From Byssochlamys sp. IMV 00236 (Eukaryota > Ascomycota > Eurotiomycetes > Eurotiales > Thermoascaceae), in NCBI GenBank assembly GCA_001931875.2, contig MSJH02000516.1, positions 1 through 34,270 of the forward strand: a stretch of DNA of 34,270 nt, given 5' to 3'. Positions 28,641 through 34,270 of the stretch are shown piece after piece. A program made the translations under genes and the position numbers. A model generated the notes under the pieces. The model made no database searches, was not told the DNA's origin, and saw only the letters and a list, made by a program, of their open reading frames with translations. Numbering within the stretch: the stretch's first letter is position 1; each line of letters begins with the position of its first letter.

Positions 28641-29321
28641 TTAAAATGGATAATCCAATTCACCTTCTGAACTCTATCATAATAAAATAAGCTGTCTTTG
28701 GACTCTTGTATAAATGTGTATACTTACATCTGGATCTGGACTATTTATAAATTTAGTATACGCTGTATAATTGTGTGCGTGGGAACTTACGTTTCACCAA
28801 GTGTCAACTGTAATTGCCGTACTTTATCTTTTAGTTTGTTTTTATCATCTATTAAGCGCTTTATATATTCAACAGCTATAGGGCAACAGCATAAGTGACA
28901 AGAGCAAGTTATGACCATGAACCTACATTTCTGAAGTATAATAGCTTCACTTCGGTGAGTTGTATCAAGAGCAGGCACAACATGAACAAGTTGCTCAAAC
29001 CCAATTCTGATGTTGGCTCTTCGTTTCTGCTCAGAGGCAATGTGATTTGCCTTTTTCTGTTCTTCGCTCAGTAGTTCATGAGGCGCTTTTCTTGCTCTTC
29101 CTGTCTTTGTTCCTTTTTCATAAGGTGTCGCTCTCTTTTTGGTTGCTTTTTTTGTCGATGGAGGCTCGAGTTGACGTTCGAACTTGTTTAGAAAAGATTC
29201 AAATAGATTGTGTTCTGCAGGAGAGAATAGATCTGATCAGACTAAAGTGTTAACAACATTTACTCTGCTTTAGATCTAATAAATGAAAAAGACCTTTATT
29301 CGTTTTCTCATCTTTGGACAT
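28641..29321 (-). CDS. bHLH transcription factor
   Basis: Small nuclear DNA-binding protein. Exons 29321-29264, 29214-28927, 28875-28791, 28740-28728 and 28673-28641 give 158 aa. The basic region reads KANHIASEQKRRANIR, with the His-Glu-Arg set of E-box binders. Helix 1 is IGFEQLVHVVPAL. The loop (DTTHRSEA) leads into helix 2, IILQKSVEYIKRLI, and a short zipper DDKNKLKDKVRQLQLTLGE follows. This layout resembles fungal Ino4-like or Myc/Max-type partners. The last two exons are small (13 and 33 nt). If the intron at 28727-28674 is retained, translation would instead end at 28677, so the C-terminal ten or so residues are uncertain. It ends 1 nt from the metacaspase stop and is divergent from the Whi3-like gene. 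Confidence 0.88.
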
Positions 29322-29749
29322 TCTGAGGAGAGGGACAAAGACTATCCAAGTGTGAATCTCTTTGTGTTCATGCCGTTTGAGCCATGATTATTTTAATAAC
29401 CGATGTCATGTGATTGGCTATTGAAACAGCTTCTCTCACGTTCTAAAAAAAAAAGAATTTCCAAACCTAAAATTAGACTATTCTTTTTTTGATGAAGAAG
29501 CCAACAGGAAAAGGATTTTACGCTGTGATATTGCTTTTATGTAAAATAACAACATTTGAAGCAATACACAAAGGATATCATTTTATAAAAATATAAATAC
29601 CAAAAATGGAGAGGGTTAGTTTCTTTTTACAAACCAATCATTTTAAGAAATTGCGGCTTTTAACATTTGAAATTCCGACACGTTTGCTTTTCAAAAAAAG
29701 AGGCAACGCCCCTAAAAATTTATCCTCCCCTTTTTTTTCTGTTCTGTCA
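29322..29749. promoter_or_regulatory. divergent promoter with CATGTG E-box next to a CCAAT box
   Basis: This 428-bp region separates the bHLH and Whi3-like starts. CATGTG at 29407-29412 is followed at once by ATTGG (29413-29417, CCAAT on the other strand), about 90 nt upstream of the bHLH ATG. CATGTG is the core of the site bound by fungal Ino2/Ino4 bHLH dimers, so self-regulation is possible. A T/C-rich leader precedes the Whi3-like ATG. Confidence 0.4.
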
Positions 29750-31136
29750 ATGATGATCAGCGAGCCAACACCGTTTTCACATTCCTTCAATTTTAACGAC
29801 ATTCAACGAGTTCATCCCTTGTCTTCATCTCCACAATATTCAAACACACTTTCTTCTATTCAGCAAACAGCCTCTTCAGACGATGTAACTACGATATTTG
29901 TAGTAGGGTTCCCCGAAGATATGGCCGAACGAGAATTTCAAAACATGTTTACTTTTTGTCCTGGCTTTGAAGCTGCTTCATTAAAATGGCATTGTAAGGA
30001 TCAAGATGATGATACAGGTGTACCATCCAATGGTGGAAAGAAGCAAATGGTATAAAAATTTATTGTTATTATTATTATCATTCCAATCATTTAAAATTTT
30101 TTGTATATGTGCATAGATTGGTTTTGCTAGGTTTCGAACCCGCTTGGAGGCTCTTGAGTCGATTGAAGTATTGAGTGGTAGAAAGGTAGATCAGGAAAAG
30201 GGTTCTGTCCTTAAGGCTGAGATGGCAAAAAAGAATTTGCATATTAAACGAGGTTCAGCTACGAATCAACAATTACCAGTGACTACAACTCCTACGTCTA
30301 CCTCATCCTCTACCTCAACAACTGCAAACAGCGCTAATGTATTGTCATCTGCCAATGGGGATGTAAAATCAACTACGCAGCCAAGACGCACCATCTTTGA
30401 TAACAATTTTGCTCCACCTTTGCCCAGTGATTTGCTTCAAGATCTCAAACATGATTTGTTCAGCGATCCAATTTCTTCACCTTCACCTACATATAATGAT
30501 TCCCTCTTTGACATCCGTTCACAATCATTTGACCAGGACCTAGGATACATCTCGCGTTATGGGTTATCTTCACTTCATCAACAGCATCAGCATATTCAAC
30601 AGCATCAACAACAACAGCACATTAGACTTAAATTCATGAATGACACAGAAATAGACACTTTGCACTACCTTTCTAAATCAACTCCACTTATCAACAATAA
30701 CAATAGCAATAATAATAATGACTTACCATCTCGTATGGGATCCTTATCCATCCAAAGAACACCTAATCCAGCTGATCAGAACCCCCCTTGCAATACACTC
30801 TATGTTGGAAACTTGCCTCCAAATACAAGTGAAGACGAATTGAGAAAACTCTTTTCAAACAGAAAAGGATATCGTCGAATGTGCTTCCGCACAAAGTCCC
30901 AAGGCCCCATGTGCTTTGTCGAATTCGAAGACATTACGTATGCCTCTCAAGCTTTGAATGAACTGCAAGGATACGCATTAACAAATTCAGTCAAGGGCGG
31001 TATCCGATTGTCATATAGCAAGAATCCATTGTTCATCAAACCTAACAAGGAGAATGGAGTGATAAGCTTTAAGCAACTGGGTAATGCTCTGATGAATGAT
31101 AATAAGAGAGATTTTATGTTTGATCCTCAATTGTAA
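29750..31136 (+). CDS. Whi3/Scw1-type RNA-binding protein with two RRMs and a Gln/Asn-rich middle
   Basis: Cytoplasmic mRNA-binding regulator; relatives act in cell size, wall integrity and polarised growth. Exons 29750-30049 and 30117-31136 give 439 aa. The start is taken at the ATG after a C/T-rich leader; a second ATG follows at once (29753). RRM1 covers about residues 44-140 ([21 protein letters not shown], then IGFARF), and the intron lies just before its RNP1. A Ser/Thr-rich linker and a low-complexity section follow, with [16 protein letters not shown] (about 253-268) and [13 protein letters not shown]2 (about 327-404) has RNP2 LYVGNL and RNP1 [11 protein letters not shown], with [20 protein letters not shown] close to Whi3 and Scw1. 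The C-terminal tail ends DFMFDPQL. The polyQ/polyN tract suggests condensate formation, as known for Whi3 of other fungi. Confidence 0.9.
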
Positions 31137-31568
31137 TTTTTTGATGCATTCTATCTCTGTCGACACCATATTTTGTTATAATTATATACGCAATCTTTTT
31201 TTCATTCTTAGACACAGCACACACACACATATAACATTTACAACATTTACAACCTAAAATATTTTTTCATTAATATCTAGCAAATACACAAAAAAAAAAG
31301 GGAAAACTTGTATACCTTTCATATATTTATATACAGTTTAACATTTGATAATAATAATAATAAAAAAAAATACGAATGTTTATAAGCAATCATATCTAAA
31401 GATGACAGTGTAACCTTGAGAATACAAACTTGGTTCTTTTTCACACTAATGTCTATCATTTCTTCCCTTACTTTTGGTCTTGATACTATTCTTAAAAGTA
31501 AACAAAAGTTCTCCTTTATACAAGTCATTGACAACTAAAAAAGGAATGCGTAATTGTCTAATCTTAGA
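31137..31568. other. intergenic, AT-rich, no gene seen
   Basis: It must hold the 3' end of the Whi3-like gene and the promoter of the F-box gene. There are A runs, TAA repeats near 31350 and a short CA repeat near 31217. A minus-strand open frame of 71 codons has no support and was not called. Confidence 0.5.
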
Positions 31569-33263
31569 ATGTCACGTTGGAAAGAGTTGCCTAACGAAAT
31601 CCTATATGAAATATTTGAGTTGGTTAGATTCAACTTTGGATTGCACGAATTAGTGGAATGTCAGCTTGTCTGTAAGAACTGGCGAAAGTACGCAAGTTTT
31701 ATCCTTTATCGAAAACTTGTCTTATTTGACTGTTTTCCAGGGGAAAAATTCACGGAATGTATGCAGAACAGTAGCCTGGGAGGCCTTGTCAAGGAGATAA
31801 ACTTTCGGTGTTATAGGGAAGATAATGATGAAAAGGTAATTTCACTTATCCATAAACTTGCCGAGGCATGTCCAAACGTAGAGATTTTTAAAGGCGAGCT
31901 TTGTGACGGTCAGTGGGATACTCTTGGAGGAGCTGTAGGAAGCTATTGGAAACAGCTGAAGCAACTTCCTAGGCCAGACTGGTCTATGGACACTGATGAG
32001 AATACTTTTGCGAGTTATTACACACTCGCGTCTGTTTGTCGCCGCACTCTTACTCATATCGCTCTACCACCAACACTTCCAACTAGCCCACAATTTACAA
32101 AGGTTCTTCCTTTGCTACCATCCTTCATAAGCTTGACGCATCTTACAGTTACTCCCAAAGTTCGTAGATCTACCCTCATAGAATTTGATGAGGCTATTCA
32201 GCAATGTCCCAATTTGACGTGTTTTTCAGTAAACTTTTATCCAGGTATTCCAATTGAAACGACTGGTGGCAACACGAAACGCTATGATGTGTCTTCTATT
32301 CAACCTCACTTCAAGCTTAAAAAACTTGAGGCAGACATTTGCCTTCATCAAGATACGTTTGACTATATCATGCACAAGTTTCCCAATCTAGAATGCTGTA
32401 ACGTAAACCTAGCTGTTAATGAAGATCTTCTTAACCATATTGAATCTTGGCTGACAAAACATTACGAAGAAAAACTGCGGACATTCCAGAAATACCTAAA
32501 CAACAGAAGGTGCGACTGGTTTTTCACGTTTAGGTCATTTCCTCTGATTGAGGAGTATCTACAACGTACTACAGGCCCTGTTGTACGAATTTATGCTAGG
32601 GATTCTTCATGGCTCCATATAAAGCAAGACAACATTACTTGGATTATTGATAATACAAGAGAGAGCACTGATAGACTAAAAGAGCTATTCAAATACCAAC
32701 ATGACATCAAAGAAGCTGAAATAGAAGTGGCTGGTTATCACGACACAGATCATTTCATGCTGGCCCTTCTTTCAGAATGCAAAGGATTAGAAAAATTAAC
32801 TTATATAAAAACCTCGAAGGGCATTTCACCAATCACACTTCCGGCATCAAATCAGATCCTGAGCTCTTCGTTAATTACGCTAAAGTTGAATGCCATGGGA
32901 ATAGAACTAGAAGCACTAACTGCTTTCTCGTATGCCTATCCAGAGTTACGCAACTTGACTATTCAAGGCTATTGTTCTGGTAAAATGTCACAAATAGATA
33001 TGCCCAAGACTAAATTCAATCACTTGCAAATACATGCGAATACTCTTATATCTGTTTTTGAAGCAGTTCTCTTGCAAATCACTTCACAAAAGTCGAGTCC
33101 CAAGCGATTTTTGGTAAACCGTGCTGCGCCAAACCGTATTGAAGAGTTTACCACCTACAAGGAATACCAACACAAATTTGTGATTAACTGTGCTGGTATT
33201 GATTATCTCAGTTTATCAATTGACAGAACGCATATGCTTAAAAAGTATCCATTACTTTTGTAA
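31569..33263 (+). CDS. F-box protein with a long leucine-rich-type C-terminus
   Basis: Likely substrate adaptor of an SCF (Skp1-cullin-F-box) ubiquitin ligase. It is a single exon of 564 aa starting at the ATG at 31569 (MSRWKELPNEIL). The F-box covers about residues 3-50, with LPNEILYEIFELV, the QLVCKNWRKYASFILYR pattern and its characteristic C-x-x-W. The rest is built of degenerate leucine-rich-like units (LPSFISLTHLTV, CPNLTCFSVNF, FPNLECCNVNLA, YPELRNLTIQG), as in the large lineage-specific F-box families of Mucoromycota. There is no intron, unlike most genes here. The 3' end was copied in part to 26433-26572. The target is unknown. Confidence 0.87.
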   Translation: MSRWKELPNEILYEIFELVRFNFGLHELVECQLVCKNWRKYASFILYRKLVLFDCFPGEKFTECMQNSSLGGLVKEINFRCYREDNDEKVISLIHKLAEACPNVEIFKGELCDGQWDTLGGAVGSYWKQLKQLPRPDWSMDTDENTFASYYTLASVCRRTLTHIALPPTLPTSPQFTKVLPLLPSFISLTHLTVTPKVRRSTLIEFDEAIQQCPNLTCFSVNFYPGIPIETTGGNTKRYDVSSIQPHFKLKKLEADICLHQDTFDYIMHKFPNLECCNVNLAVNEDLLNHIESWLTKHYEEKLRTFQKYLNNRRCDWFFTFRSFPLIEEYLQRTTGPVVRIYARDSSWLHIKQDNITWIIDNTRESTDRLKELFKYQHDIKEAEIEVAGYHDTDHFMLALLSECKGLEKLTYIKTSKGISPITLPASNQILSSSLITLKLNAMGIELEALTAFSYAYPELRNLTIQGYCSGKMSQIDMPKTKFNHLQIHANTLISVFEAVLLQITSQKSSPKRFLVNRAAPNRIEEFTTYKEYQHKFVINCAGIDYLSLSIDRTHMLKKYPLLL

Positions 33264-33399
33264 TAATAAAAGTCCAATGCGTCATTGATTTTACGCCTGT
33301 GTAAACTCAAGCTTTTGTTCAGCAAAGCATGCAATCGAGAGACTGAATCAAGTGTAAAATAAAGGTATTATCATTGATTACATGTCATAAATAAGATAC

Positions 33400-33890
33400 T
33401 CAAGCTCTTTGACGTTTATTTTTATTTTTGTGGGCTTCTGAAAGACTCCACATATAGTTGCATTCTTCTAGGTTACGTTCCAGAGTAGTCTTTGCTTTCA
33501 CTGAGTTCAAGTATCGATAGTTTGACTTGTTTAGCAGTTCCTACTTGTACATTGATCAGCATATCAAAAGTATAGCCCAGTCGATCCAGATCAAGCGATT
33601 GAAGGGATTAAAATTTCCTCCAACCTATGCACACATATGTGCATACACCAAGCCCATTGAATATACAATAGCCTTACGACCTAACAAAATGTATTGTTTA
33701 GTCTTTAAGTATACGGTATTATCTAATCAACTTACCACCAATGGCTGTACATAGGCTGATATTTCTTCAGGACAGTCTTGTCAAAGCAACCTGTCAATTT
33801 CATCTTTCAACAGATTGCACGATTTGACAAAATCAGGATGCTTTTCACCATCTTCATTCATGGCTTTTGGAATATGTACCTACTGACGCG
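33400..33890 (-). pseudogene. degenerate minus-strand gene remnant, family unknown
   Basis: The minus strand shows coding-like pieces in shifting frames. A first piece, near 33860-33735, reads MNEDGEKHPDFVKSCNLLKDE, then a stop, then QDCPEEISAYVQPLV ending at a good donor (GTAAGTTG). A later piece, 33600-33400, reads LDLDRLGYTFDMLINVQVGT in part; it shifts frame and ends HKNKNKRQRA with TGA at 33402-33400. I do not recognise the family. It may be another transposon-linked protein of the kind common in this lineage. Stops and frameshifts make it a pseudogene. Confidence 0.4.
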
Positions 33891-33948
33891 TTTAATGAAA
33901 CAATACATTAAAATAGCCTCAGTGTCATCTTACAGTAGAGCACACATT
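33889..33948 (+). repeat. LTR-like dispersed repeat, copy 3 (partial)
   Basis: Related to the starts of the repeats at 9267 and 23330. The shared features are ACTGACG just before, GTTTAATGA, and the identical core ATCTTACAGTAGAGCA with ACATT after it. It diverges after about 33948. The start reads CGTTT rather than TGTTT. Confidence 0.55.
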
Positions 33949-34234
33949 TTGTTATCTATAACTTTATTGGAAAAGATGAGTAAAAGAATAGTTGCTACTA
34001 GACGACATTCAACACAGGTAGCCGTCATGGATTCTCTCTTTCCTCCTGATAAAGTTTACTGCTTCCCTTGCCCCTTAAATGCAAAATCATAATCATAGTC
34101 ACTCTGTTTACGTAAGGCAGGGCTACAGGACTATTTAGATCAAAGCTCAACTTGATCTAACCAATCATGCTCACAGGTCAAACTTTCTGAGTAATCATCA
34201 GTGCACAATAGCATACTTGACAATTTAAAACAAT

Positions 34235-34270
<36 letters not shown>
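33949..34270. other. end of window: hairpin and run of 33 A
   Basis: No gene is supported. There is a perfect 9-bp stem (TTAGATCAA / TTGATCTAA, 34135-34143 and 34152-34160) with an 8-nt loop. The last 33 bases (34238-34270) are all A and reach the edge of the window, so the true length is unknown. The window also begins with a run of T, which suggests low-complexity boundaries. Confidence 0.6.

Noticed and set aside
31554..31568. Five extra N-terminal residues of the F-box protein from a TTG start
   Set aside because: The ATG at 31569 directly precedes the F-box and is the normal start; TTG use has no support.
34135..34160. 9-bp hairpin as a terminator or guide RNA of a TnpB/Fanzor element
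   Set aside because: No adjoining nuclease gene or conserved element end supports this; it was kept only as a description.

Overview
The window looks like nuclear DNA of an early-diverging fungus, most likely Mucoromycota and probably Mucorales. The base composition is AT-rich. Genes carry many very short introns (about 45-95 nt) with GTAAGT/GTATGT donors and CTAAC/CTAAT-like branch points close to a TAG acceptor. Start codons follow pyrimidine-rich leaders. The protein set is typical eukaryotic and fungal: a BET bromodomain protein, Gcn5, EB1, sedlin, a metacaspase, a Whi3/Scw1-type RNA-binding protein and large F-box proteins. I name no species. All exon joins were made by eye from splice signals and frame, without transcripts or alignments.

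Layout. 0.2-4.6 kb: three minus-strand genes (BET bromodomain protein, a coiled-coil protein of unknown family, a homeodomain protein). 4.6-9.5 kb: 2.6 kb without a supportable gene, then an island of transposon debris: a broken Helitron protein gene, a 180-bp pogo/Tigger-like MITE with TA flanks, a broken gene resembling a TnpB/Fanzor-associated protein, and an LTR-like repeat. 9.6-22.4 kb: a compact gene block with PSMG2, EB1, TRAPPC2, GCN5, a Reb1/TTF1-like Myb protein, a GPI-anchored periplasmic-binding-protein homologue, an E2 ubiquitin-conjugating enzyme, an unusual protein kinase and an AIFM2/FSP1-like NADH oxidoreductase. 22.6-26.6 kb: a second island with a serine-recombinase-like pseudogene split by a putative solo LTR, a LINE with its 5' part inverted, and a truncated copy of the F-box gene's 3' end. 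26.8-33.3 kb: metacaspase, bHLH factor, Whi3/Scw1-like protein and F-box protein. 33.4 kb to the end: further degenerate sequence ending in a run of A.

The gene blocks are very tight. Four tail-to-tail pairs end within -4 to +17 nt of each other (PSMG2/EB1, TRAPPC2/GCN5, E2/kinase, metacaspase/bHLH), so their 3' UTRs must overlap. Several products share themes: acetyl-lysine writing and reading (Gcn5 and the BET protein), ubiquitin and proteasome (E2, F-box, PSMG2), and transcription (homeodomain, Myb, bHLH). Nothing indicates a dedicated cluster.

The most unusual items are: a kinase that lacks the beta-3 lysine but has a lysine in the glycine-rich loop at the WNK position; a 5-nt microexon in that same gene; a 15-nt microexon carrying the E2 active-site cysteine; three probable GC-AG introns among about 61 inferred; and a recombinase-like pseudogene whose frame resumes exactly after a roughly 325-bp TGTT...AACA insertion.
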